9,030 nucleotides of DNA, taken from the NCBI GenBank assembly GCA_016210785.1, contig JACQTN010000239.1, forward strand, positions 1-9,030, in the 5' to 3' direction. The translations under genes were made by a program, and so were the position numbers. Below the pieces are notes generated by a model that saw only the letters and a program-made list of their open reading frames with translations, searched no databases and was not told the DNA's origin. This stretch comes from Armatimonadota bacterium. Its GTDB lineage: Bacteria; Sysuimicrobiota; Sysuimicrobiia; Sysuimicrobiales; JACQTN01. Within the stretch, counting starts at the first letter, position 1, and every line of letters starts with the position of its first letter. Below, piece after piece: positions 1-5,855 of this stretch.

Positions 1-742
1 GAACCAGGTTGATCAGGTGCACGGAGCCCGAGAGTAGCTCGGCCAGGCGGGGCGCTTCGTTGGGGAAGATCCGGAAGACCACGCGGCCAATCCTCGGCCG
101 CCCGCCCCAGTAGTCCGGATTCGCCTCCAGCTCGATCCGCTCGTCCTTGACCCAGCGCACGAACCGGTACGGACCGGTGCCGGTCGGGCGCCGCGCCAGT
201 CCCTGCTCGCCGTTCTTCTCGACGAACTTCGGCGGGACGATCCAGCCGTGGCGGGCGACGGCTGTGAGGAGGAGCGGCCAGGGCTGGGCGGTGCTGAGCC
301 GCACCGTGTAGTCGTCTATGACCGTGGCCGAGCGGATGGGGCGGAGGACGCCCCGGCGAGCCCACTTCGAGTTCGCATCAAGCCCGCGATCGAAGGAGAA
401 CTTCACGGCATGAGCGGTGAACGGCTCGCCGTTGTGGAACTTCACGCCCCGCCGCAGCTTGAACTCCCACGTGGTGGGATCGATCCGCTGCCAGGCGGTG
501 GCGAGCCCGGGCTTCAGGCGCATGTCCACGTCCCGGACGATGAGCGTGTCGTAGAGGTTGACGTACACCATCTCGCCGGCGAGGGACGACCCGCTCTGGT
601 GAGGGTCTCCGCTCAGGATGTCGGTGCTCTTGCCCACCACCAGGGTGTCGGGCGCCTGCGCGGCGGCGCGAGAGCGGGAATCGGCACCGGCCCCCGCCAG
701 CATCAGCAGGGCCAGCAGCAGCGCGACGAATTGTGATCTCAC
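1..742 (-). CDS. Periplasmic/extracellular substrate-binding protein, family 5 (peptide ABC type), 3' end missing
   Basis: This is the solute receptor of an ABC importer for peptides, opines, nickel or similar ligands (SBP_bac_5, OppA/DppA type). 247 residues are visible of a usual 500-550; the rest lies beyond the left edge. The start is GTG at 742, with AAGGAGGG (757-750) 7 nt upstream. Residues 1-30 form a Sec signal peptide: MRSQ, a hydrophobic stretch FVALLLALLMLAGAGA (5-20), then AAAQA, with likely cleavage before PDTLVVG. There is no lipobox cysteine. Family marks: LYDTLIVRD (63-71), LKPGLATAWQRIDPTTWEFK (76-95), LRRGVKFHNGEPFTAHAVKF (96-115), RRPTGTGPYRF (184-194) and LEANPDYWGGRPRIGRV (205-221). 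Permease and ATPase genes would be expected further left, outside the window. Its position behind a peptide/amide hydrolase suggests import of that enzyme's substrate. Family secure; ligand unknown. Confidence 0.93.
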   Translation of the reverse strand, partial: MRSQFVALLLALLMLAGAGADSRSRAAAQAPDTLVVGKSTDILSGDPHQSGSSLAGEMVYVNLYDTLIVRDVDMRLKPGLATAWQRIDPTTWEFKLRRGVKFHNGEPFTAHAVKFSFDRGLDANSKWARRGVLRPIRSATVIDDYTVRLSTAQPWPLLLTAVARHGWIVPPKFVEKNGEQGLARRPTGTGPYRFVRWVKDERIELEANPDYWGGRPRIGRVVFRIFPNEAPRLAELLSGSVHLINLV

Positions 743-775
743 GTCGTTTCCCTCCTTGGAGCGGTCGGTCCGCGG

Positions 776-2098
776 CTACGCGGGGGCCTTCGGGGCCCGG
801 GACAGCGATGCCCTGCTCTTGATGATGTGGACGATGTTTTCTTTCCGGCGCACGCAGGCGATGTCCTGCAGCGGATCGGCCGCGAGAATGAGCATGTCGC
901 CGAGCTTGCCGGCTTCCAGGGTGCCGAGGTGATCCTGGAGGCCCATGGCTTCCGCGCCGACCCGCGTGCCGGCCAGCAGCGCGTCGAGCGGTGAGAGCCC
1001 ATATTCCACCATCATTTCCAGTTCGCGCGCATTCTCGCCGCGGCCGCGGATGTTGCCCGTGTCCGTCCCCAGAGCGATCCTGACGCCGTGCCGGTGGACC
1101 TTCGCCAGATACCTGGCCTGCACGTCCATCATCGCCCGGGACCCGGAGATCGCCCGGGACTCGGTCTTGACCGCCGCCCCCTCGGAGGCGATCCAGTAGT
1201 ACACAGACAGGGTTGGGACGAGGAAGACACCGCGCTCGACCATCAGGTCCAGCAGGTCGTCGTGGGCGCCGATGTCTCCCCCGTGCTCGATGGTGTCGAC
1301 GCCCCCGAGGATCGCGTTGCGAATGCCCTCGGGCGAGGTGGCGTGCGCGGCAACTTTCGCCCCCCGCCGGTGGGCTTCGTCGGTCATCGCCTCGATCTCC
1401 GGGATGGTGAAATTCGGCACGGCGCGCAGCCCGTCCGGACCGGGCCCCAGGCCTCGCTCGGTGGCGTAGATTTTCACCAGGTCGGCGCCGGCTCCGAAGT
1501 TCTCCCGCACGACCCGCCGGCACTCGTCGGCGCCGTCGGCGAAGGTGCTCCGTGGCCGCAGCTGGCGCGTCCACTCGCGCGGAAAGACATTCGGGTCGCC
1601 GTGACCGCCCGTCTGCGAGATCGCCCAGCCCGAGGTGAGAATACGCGGCCCGGCGATCAAGCGGTGGTTGATCGCATGGCGCAGCCCGATGACCTGATCC
1701 ATGGAACCATGGCCCAGCTCTCGCACGGTGGTGAATCCCGCGGCCAGCACCTCGGAGGCGTCCAGCGCCGCCCGGATGACCCGGGCCGCGAACGGGGGCT
1801 GAAGGAACCGTCGATAGGGGTCCGAGGTGAACACGCCCGTGAAATGCACATGCAGATCGATCAGTCCCGGCATGACAAACTTCCCGCGGGCATCGATCAC
1901 GCGGCATCCGTCCGGGATCGGGACGTCGCGATCCCGCCCGACGGCCGTGATTCGCTCGCCTTCGACCACCACCGTTGCCGGAGCGAGGGTGACGGAGCCG
2001 GTGGCGGGAAAGACCCTCCCGCCCCTGATGGCAAGCCGCCCGCCATCGGGTTCGAGATAGATGAGGTTTTGGCCCAACGGGCCTTGGTGCGCACTCAA
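776..2098 (-). CDS. Imidazolonepropionase-like metal-dependent amidohydrolase
   Basis: This 440-residue enzyme belongs to the amidohydrolase superfamily (TIM-barrel, one or two metals), in the branch annotated as imidazolonepropionase-like or Xaa-Pro/Xaa-Arg dipeptidase-like. The N-terminal beta-sandwich reads LAIRGGRVF (22-30) and VVEGERITAVG (44-54). Metal ligands are visible: HVH in PGLIDLHVHFTG (His83, His85), the likely carboxylated Lys209 in GADLVKIYATE, His252 in VAAHATSPEG, His272 in DTIEHGGDIG and Asp346 in IALGTDTGN. The C-terminal LGTLEAGKLGDMLIL (391-405) is typical of the superfamily. All catalytic positions are present, so it should be active. Substrate is not predictable; family members cleave dipeptides, N-acyl amino acids and cyclic amides. 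No signal peptide is seen. The TTG start is set by a perfect ribosome binding site. Its TAG ends 33 nt before the binding-protein gene, so the two are probably co-transcribed. Confidence 0.94.
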   Translation of the reverse strand: MSAHQGPLGQNLIYLEPDGGRLAIRGGRVFPATGSVTLAPATVVVEGERITAVGRDRDVPIPDGCRVIDARGKFVMPGLIDLHVHFTGVFTSDPYRRFLQPPFAARVIRAALDASEVLAAGFTTVRELGHGSMDQVIGLRHAINHRLIAGPRILTSGWAISQTGGHGDPNVFPREWTRQLRPRSTFADGADECRRVVRENFGAGADLVKIYATERGLGPGPDGLRAVPNFTIPEIEAMTDEAHRRGAKVAAHATSPEGIRNAILGGVDTIEHGGDIGAHDDLLDLMVERGVFLVPTLSVYYWIASEGAAVKTESRAISGSRAMMDVQARYLAKVHRHGVRIALGTDTGNIRGRGENARELEMMVEYGLSPLDALLAGTRVGAEAMGLQDHLGTLEAGKLGDMLILAADPLQDIACVRRKENIVHIIKSRASLSRAPKAPA

Positions 2099-2105
2099 CT
2101 AGGTC

Positions 2106-2113
2106 CCTCCTTT
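2106..2113 (-). promoter_or_regulatory. Shine-Dalgarno that fixes the TTG start of the amidohydrolase
   Basis: AAAGGAGG on the minus strand, 7 nt before TTG at 2098. It is close to a perfect anti-16S match and settles the use of a TTG start, since the first in-frame ATG is only at residue 76, inside the conserved metal-site region. Confidence 0.8.
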
Positions 2114-2125
2114 CCGTCGTGGCCG

Positions 2126-2134
2126 ATGATAACA
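2126..2134 (-). promoter_or_regulatory. Candidate extended -10 promoter upstream of the amidohydrolase
   Basis: Reading the minus strand, TGTTATCAT is an extended -10 element: TG, one base, then TATCAT, one mismatch from TATAAT. It is one of the few AT-rich pockets between genes here. It would place transcription start near 2119, giving a leader of about 20 nt that contains the Shine-Dalgarno. No good -35 hexamer is seen at 16-18 nt, which extended -10 promoters can tolerate. It would let the amidohydrolase and binding protein be expressed independently of the upstream genes. Chance occurrence is quite possible. Confidence 0.35.
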
Positions 2135-2396
2135 CGGGTCCCCGGCGGAGGTCCGTGCCGGCTGATGAACCATCCCCGATCGCCCCTGCCGTCTGCCGGT
2201 TGCGCAAGAGAGAAGCCGGCCTGAAGACGCCGCTCCCCGAGCACATGCCGGATCGTGCCGGCGAAGGGTCTCTGACAGGTACGCCTGCATGGCGGCGATG
2301 GCCGGAGCTGGAGACGGACACACCGCGGCACTGTCCAGGTAAGTCACCTCGCGCGAGGCCAGGAAAGGGAAATCGCGGCGGTCCACGGCACCTCCC

Positions 2397-3389
2397 TCAG
2401 GGCGCGACGGTGGCAAAGATCGACCGGATGGCCTCGACCTTGCGGGTGTGGGCCAGGGCGGCCATTAGCAACAGGCGGGCCTTGTGGGCCGGGAGATCGC
2501 CGCCGGGGATCACGCCCATCTCTCCGAGTTCCACCATGCTCGCCGACACCGTGAAAGCCACCCGGCCAACGGGAGAGCGCGTGCACAGCACGACCGGGAC
2601 GCCTTGCGTCAGAGCCTCCCGGATCGCCGGGAAGAACCAGCCGGGGATGGTCCCCCGGCCGCCCAGTCCCTCGATCACCACGCCCCGGACACCCAGGTGC
2701 AGCGCCGCCCGGAAGAGGCGGTCGCTGGAGCCCTGCGCCACCTTGATGAGCTCCACCTCGGGCTCGATCGCTTCCGAGGGAAAGGTGTGGCGCCGGGTAG
2801 GCGCCCGGTAGTAGATCACGCGGCCGTCATCGACGCAGCCCAGGGGACCGGTCCCCGGGGAAACAAAGGCCGCGGGGCTGGACGCGTGCATCTTGACCAC
2901 ATCCCGCGCCGCGTGCACCTCACCGTTCATGCACACCAGGACCCCTTTGCCGCGAGACTCGGGCGAAGCGGCCGCCGCCAGGGCGTCCAGGATGTTCCGC
3001 CGGCCGTCCCACTCTGGCCACGAGGCGTTGAACATGGCGCCGGTGCCCACCACGGGCTTGTCGCCCCGCACGAACAGATCCGCCAGAAAGCAGGTGTCTT
3101 CCAGCGTGCCCGTGCCGTGGGTGATCACGACCCCCGCCACATCGGGACGGGACAGGGTGCGGTTCACCTGCCGGCAAAGGCCGATCACCATGTCCAGCGT
3201 CAGGTCCTGGCTCACCACGCGGCTGAAGTCGGTGACCTCGACGCGGGCGATGTCCGCGTGGCCGGGGATGCGGCTCAGCAGGTCTTCGCCTGCCAGGGCC
3301 GGGGCGTAACCCTGCGCGGCGTCCTGGGACGTCAGGGACGAGATGGTGCCGCCGGTGGCGAAGAGGACAATCAGTGGTCGAGGACTCAT
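2397..3389 (-). CDS. Asparaginase/glutaminase family amidohydrolase
   Basis: This 330-residue protein has the full architecture of bacterial L-asparaginases, which hydrolyse asparagine (some also glutamine or related amides) to the acid and ammonia. Visible marks: the first active-site motif FATGGTISS (10-18) with nucleophile Thr15, VVSQDLTLD (58-66) with the substrate-binding Ser60, the second motif VVITHGTGTLEDT (87-99) with Thr93, GAMFNASWPEWDGRRN (117-132), catalytic Lys166 in ARDVVKMHASSPAAF, and the C-terminal domain with VIEGLGGRGTIPG (238-250). The motif normally reads HGTDT; here the Asp that binds the substrate amino group is Gly94. No signal peptide is seen, so it is probably cytoplasmic. 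ATG at 3389 has GAGGG 6 nt upstream and overlaps the preceding stub's stop. The stop TGA (2399-2397) lies in the ribosome binding site of the next frame. Family certain; the substrate may not be asparagine. Confidence 0.93.
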   Translation of the reverse strand: MSPRPLIVLFATGGTISSLTSQDAAQGYAPALAGEDLLSRIPGHADIARVEVTDFSRVVSQDLTLDMVIGLCRQVNRTLSRPDVAGVVITHGTGTLEDTCFLADLFVRGDKPVVGTGAMFNASWPEWDGRRNILDALAAAASPESRGKGVLVCMNGEVHAARDVVKMHASSPAAFVSPGTGPLGCVDDGRVIYYRAPTRRHTFPSEAIEPEVELIKVAQGSSDRLFRAALHLGVRGVVIEGLGGRGTIPGWFFPAIREALTQGVPVVLCTRSPVGRVAFTVSASMVELGEMGVIPGGDLPAHKARLLLMAALAHTRKVEAIRSIFATVAP

Positions 3390-3472
3390 CGTGCACCCTC
3401 GAGAATGGGCACACCGTGGTCCCGGCTCTCGGGAATCACCTCTCCGTTGATGTAGACGTGAAACTCACCCAA
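3386..3472 (-). pseudogene. N-terminal stub resembling a class IV (branched-chain/D-amino-acid) aminotransferase
   Basis: A TTG at 3472 begins a 28-codon frame: residues 3-17 read EFHVYINGEVIPESR, the classic first beta-strand of fold-type IV PLP aminotransferases (IlvE, D-amino-acid transaminase), which usually start with a (V/I)Y(V/L/I)NGE(x)VPE element. The next residues, DHGVPILEGAR, look like a contracted form of the family's DHG...GDGVFEG(I/A)R segment, as if two short internal pieces were lost. The family needs about 280-310 residues; the catalytic Lys and PLP site are missing. GGAGG (3484-3480) lies 7 nt upstream of the TTG and supports this start. The TGA at 3388-3386 overlaps the asparaginase ATG as ATGA, so translation of this stub could still couple to the asparaginase. 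Assignment rests on a short motif; a leader peptide or chance is possible. Confidence 0.45.
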
Positions 3473-3489
3473 GGGTGGAGGCCTCCGCG

Positions 3490-3570
3490 TCAGTCCCCGT
3501 CGGGAGACATGATTTCATTGAGAGTGGCTCGTCCGCGGCAATCGGGCCGACCTTTCGCCGGCGGGCGCAC
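3490..3570 (-). CDS. Possible very small ORF (26 aa), unidentified
   Basis: A GTG at 3570 opens a 26-codon frame ending in TGA at 3492-3490. GGAG lies 6 nt upstream of the GTG, an acceptable ribosome binding site. The peptide begins MRPPAKGRPDC and ends NEIMSPDGD. I recognise no family. It may be another remnant gene start, part of the untranslated spacer, or chance. The spacer from 3585 to 3473 otherwise holds nothing I can name. Confidence 0.15.
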   Translation of the reverse strand: MRPPAKGRPDCRGRATLNEIMSPDGD

Positions 3571-3585
3571 CGCTTGCTCCTCTGC

Positions 3586-4032
3586 CTATCCGTGACTGAT
3601 GACCGCCGCCATCGCGGCCGCCGTCGACCGGGCCGCTTCGATCGCCTCGCGCAACGCAAAGCACACAGCGTTGCGGCGACGGATCAGCAGGGTAAGGTGC
3701 TGGTAGTACGCGTCGCTCCCGGGCTCCAGGTGACCGAGTCGATCGACCGGTCCCAGCAGGGGGAGAGGAGGCAGCCCCAGGGCGGCGTCCTGGTCGAACT
3801 GGTCCGATTCCACGTAGTTCAGCGGAATGAGAATCCGCGCCAGGCGCAGGAGACCCCGGTTGAAAGCGCGCATGGCCCCTTCGCCGGCCCTCCCCTGCGT
3901 CAGCCGCGCAGCCTGCCCGTACAGCGTCTCCAGTTCGGCCTGCAACTGGTTGACCCGGTCCAGGGCGAGACTCAGGTCGAGGCGCCCCGCCGTGAGTGGC
4001 GAACGCGTGGGGGCGAGGGTATTGGCGTCCAC
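3586..4032 (-). pseudogene. C-terminal fragment resembling an M28 family metallopeptidase
   Basis: Directly after the M20 similarity ends, a different reading frame becomes protein-like, from about VDANTLAP (4032) to TAG at 3588-3586, roughly 148 residues. It contains TAGRLDLSLALDRVNQLQAE, a YVESDQFDQDAALGLPPLP segment and a terminal helix with LIRRRNAVCFALREAIEAA. From memory this pattern matches the C-terminal helical region of M28 aminopeptidase-like proteins (arginine-rich helix ending the protein, FxxDPAxxxPPLP before it). I could not test this by search. No zinc-binding residues of an M28 catalytic domain are present, and there is no start codon or ribosome binding site at the junction. 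I read it as the 3' remnant of a second peptidase gene joined to the M20 5' end by a deletion. Alternatives are a frameshifted unusual M20 C-terminus or a mis-assembly. That the frame is genuinely coding is more certain than its family. Confidence 0.5.
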
Positions 4033-4366
4033 CGTAGATCCGATCCTCGATCTGCGCCCCGGAGAACGGATCCACGAGCCAGTCCTCACGGGCACCGGGT
4101 GGGACAACGTCAAGGTGGGCGTAGCAGACCAGGCGGGGGCTCCCCGCCTTCCCTGCCAGGCGCGCCAGGAGGTTTGGCCGGCCTTCTTCCACCTCGATCC
4201 GCTCGATCTCAAATCCCAGCGGGCGCAGTTTCCGCGCCACGAGTTCCGCCACCGGCCCCTCGTTGCCGGGCGGATTGACGCTCGGAATGCGCAACATCTC
4301 CTGCGAGAACGCGATGGTCTCGGAAATGTGCTCGTCGATGTGCCGCAGCACCGCCGCTCGGGACAT
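4031..4366 (-). pseudogene. N-terminal fragment of an M20 family (ArgE/DapE-like) metallopeptidase/deacylase
   Basis: The first 112 codons are a well-conserved start of an M20 enzyme, a zinc amidohydrolase that removes acyl or aminoacyl groups from amino acids and small peptides. Visible marks are MLRIPSVNPPGNEGPVAELV, LRPLGFEIERIEVEEGRPNL, the first metal motif CYAHLDVVPPG (His ligand and catalytic Asp) and DPFSGAQIEDRIYG. Full M20 enzymes have about 380-430 residues and continue as RIYGRGxxDMKGG. Here the match stops at RIYG (codon ending 4031). The same frame then stays open to a stop at 3517-3515 but encodes an arginine/proline-rich tail typical of a GC-rich shadow frame. The remaining zinc ligands and the dimerisation domain are absent, so the product cannot be a working M20 enzyme. 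ATG at 4366 has AAAGGAGG (4386-4379) 12 nt upstream, slightly far. It starts 41 nt after the AtuA-like stop. Confidence 0.8.
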
Positions 4367-4407
4367 CCTGACGATCTTCCTCCTTTCGAGGCCTCCCGTG
4401 ATCTGGC

Positions 4408-5775
4408 TCAGAGGGTGATCAATTCCAGCGGAAAGATCCGCTCCAGGTCCTCCGCCCGGTCCACCTCGGTCAGGTGGAAGACATCGAACCGGTAGACCGG
4501 GCCGCTGTCGTGGATCAGCGGGGAGAACGGGAAGGCGATATGCGCCGTGCGGGTCTTGGCGCCGGGATAGGGAAACCCGATCATCCGGCCCTCGATGAGC
4601 GTGCACACGTCGTGGGCGATTTCCTGCGTCGGCGCCAGCACCTGCACCAGCAACCCCAGCTCGTGGGCGCCGTCGATGGTGGGCGTCGGCTCCATGCCCC
4701 CCATGACGGCGTCCCGGCCGTAGACCTTCCAGTCGATCCGGCACTGCGCGGTCAGATCGCCCAGCACCTTGTGCACCTCCGCGGTGACACCCTCGACGTA
4801 GTAGTCGATCTGCTTGATGAGAAACGGATCCCGCGTGCCACCGATCAGGAACGACCGGTATCCGGTAACTGCGGAGCCCTCGAGCTTGAGCGTGGGCCGG
4901 GCTCTGGGCGTGAAGCGCGAGCCGGTGATGCGCACCGCGCGCTCGCCCGCCTGCTCCACGCGAGCGGCAGAGAAGTCCTGCGTCCCGCCCGGCTCCTCTT
5001 GGAGATACGGATGCTCCACCTCGTAGATCATGTGGGCCGCCACTGAGAAGGGCGTCACGGTGCGGGCCGGGTTGGGCGTCTCGATCAGGAAGTCCCCCTC
5101 CCGCACAACGCCCATGATGCCGTCCCGCCCCGTGGAGGGATAGGCGCACAGCGCGCCACACTCGGTGATCTTGGCCATGTGCAGCGCCAGCGCCGGATCG
5201 GCGCCTCGCCAGATCGGGTAGCTGGCGATGATGGAGGTATCGCAGGAGCGGCCGGCCAGGACCACATCCGCTCCCGCGTCCAGCGCCCGCAGGTAGGGCT
5301 CCACTCCCATCTGCGCCACGATGTGTACGCAGGCGTCGATGTGCGCGGGTGTCAGGGGATGCACCCCCGGCAGCGGCCTGATGTTGCCCGCCGCCAGACG
5401 CGCGTGCACGAAGGACTTGTCCTGTTCCGCCCAGACCACTGCCAGCCGGAAGCTCAACCCTTCCTCCCGGGCAATCTCGCGGACGATCTGCAGCATCCAC
5501 TCGTGATGGGGTCGCGCCCCAGAGGTGCCCGCATTGCCGATGACCAGCGGCACCCGGTGGGCCCGGGCCGCGGTCAGCATGAGGCGCAGGTCCCGCTTCA
5601 CCGATGCGCGCGCCTTGTTGGAATGACCCGACCCCAGGTAGTAAGGGCCTGAGTCCGTGGACCCGGCGTCCGCCGCCACCACGTGGGGGTCCCTGGCCAT
5701 CAGTGCCTTGAGCGTGTCCTCGTTGATCCCGTAACCCACCGCGCTGATCGGGATCGCCACCCGCACCTCTTCCAT
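4408..5775 (-). CDS. AtuA/DUF1446 family protein (acyclic terpene utilization-like)
   Basis: This 455-residue protein resembles the DUF1446/AtuA family, named after a Pseudomonas acyclic-terpene utilisation protein whose biochemical role is poorly defined. Marks from ATG=1: GYGINEDTL (14-22), DAGSTDSGPYYLGSGHS (36-52), IGNAGTSGARPHHEW (79-93), LAGRSCDTSIIASYPIWRGA (173-192), TECGALCAYPSTGRDG (204-219) and the closing AFPFSPLIHDSGPVYRF region. The conserved Asp, Ser and Cys in these motifs are candidate functional residues, but no mechanism is established. ATG at 5775 is chosen because AGGTGG (5786-5781) sits 5 nt upstream; an in-frame GTG at 5784 would add three residues and has a worse-placed AAAGG. 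No signal peptide is seen, so it is probably cytoplasmic. Its place right after hyuAB suggests it acts on the same substrate class. The terpene name should not be taken as its function here. Confidence 0.85.
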   Translation of the reverse strand: MEEVRVAIPISAVGYGINEDTLKALMARDPHVVAADAGSTDSGPYYLGSGHSNKARASVKRDLRLMLTAARAHRVPLVIGNAGTSGARPHHEWMLQIVREIAREEGLSFRLAVVWAEQDKSFVHARLAAGNIRPLPGVHPLTPAHIDACVHIVAQMGVEPYLRALDAGADVVLAGRSCDTSIIASYPIWRGADPALALHMAKITECGALCAYPSTGRDGIMGVVREGDFLIETPNPARTVTPFSVAAHMIYEVEHPYLQEEPGGTQDFSAARVEQAGERAVRITGSRFTPRARPTLKLEGSAVTGYRSFLIGGTRDPFLIKQIDYYVEGVTAEVHKVLGDLTAQCRIDWKVYGRDAVMGGMEPTPTIDGAHELGLLVQVLAPTQEIAHDVCTLIEGRMIGFPYPGAKTRTAHIAFPFSPLIHDSGPVYRFDVFHLTEVDRAEDLERIFPLELITL

Positions 5776-5855
5776 GACCGCCACCTACCTTTCGATTGAC
5801 CCGGCGCACTTGCCGGAAGGCGTCGACCGTGGTCTCTGCCGCCCGTTCCCGCAAT

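Larger units (their letters stand above)
2099..2386 (-). pseudogene. N-terminal stub resembling a class V aminotransferase/cysteine desulfurase
   Basis: A GTG at 2386 opens a 95-codon frame whose first 44 or so residues match the start of class V PLP enzymes (SufS/NifS-like desulfurases, class V aminotransferases): DRRDFPFLASREVTYLDSAA (2-21), then PSPAPAIAAMQAYLSETLRR (24-43). The YLDSAA element is the family's N-terminal signature. Full members have about 370-410 residues; the PLP Lys, the active-site loop and all of the large domain are missing. After about codon 45 (near 2254) the frame encodes low-complexity sequence and ends in TAG at 2101-2099, abutting the next gene. GAGGGAGG (2398-2391), which covers the asparaginase stop, lies 4 nt before the GTG, so this was a coupled operon gene. 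The roughly 150 bases from 2254 to 2102 hold no further recognisable protein in any frame. Confidence 0.62.

Noticed and set aside
1088..2224. A 378-codon plus-strand open frame antisense to the amidohydrolase, and a similar 323-codon one at 2484-3455 antisense to the asparaginase.
   Set aside because: They show no recognisable domain or ribosome binding site support and mirror well-supported minus-strand genes. They are GC-driven antisense frames.
378..2321. A 647-codon open frame on the minus strand over the amidohydrolase and binding-protein start.
   Set aside because: It is rich in Arg, Pro and Gly, has no family motif, and overlaps two genes with intact motifs in other frames. Long stop-free shadow frames are expected at this GC content.
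4031..4366. Programmed ribosomal frameshift joining the two halves of the 4366-3586 composite.
   Set aside because: No slippery heptamer is seen at the join, and the two halves do not complement each other as one known enzyme.
5801..5816. Inverted repeat CCGGC...GCCGG in the 80-nt gap between hyuB and the AtuA-like gene, considered as a terminator.
   Set aside because: A 5-bp stem with no following T tract does not support intrinsic termination.
3515..5854. A 779-codon minus-strand open frame spanning the AtuA-like gene and the M20 fragment.
   Set aside because: Only its last third, from ATG 4366, contains real M20 sequence. The upstream part is a shadow of the AtuA-like gene, so there is no fused protein.
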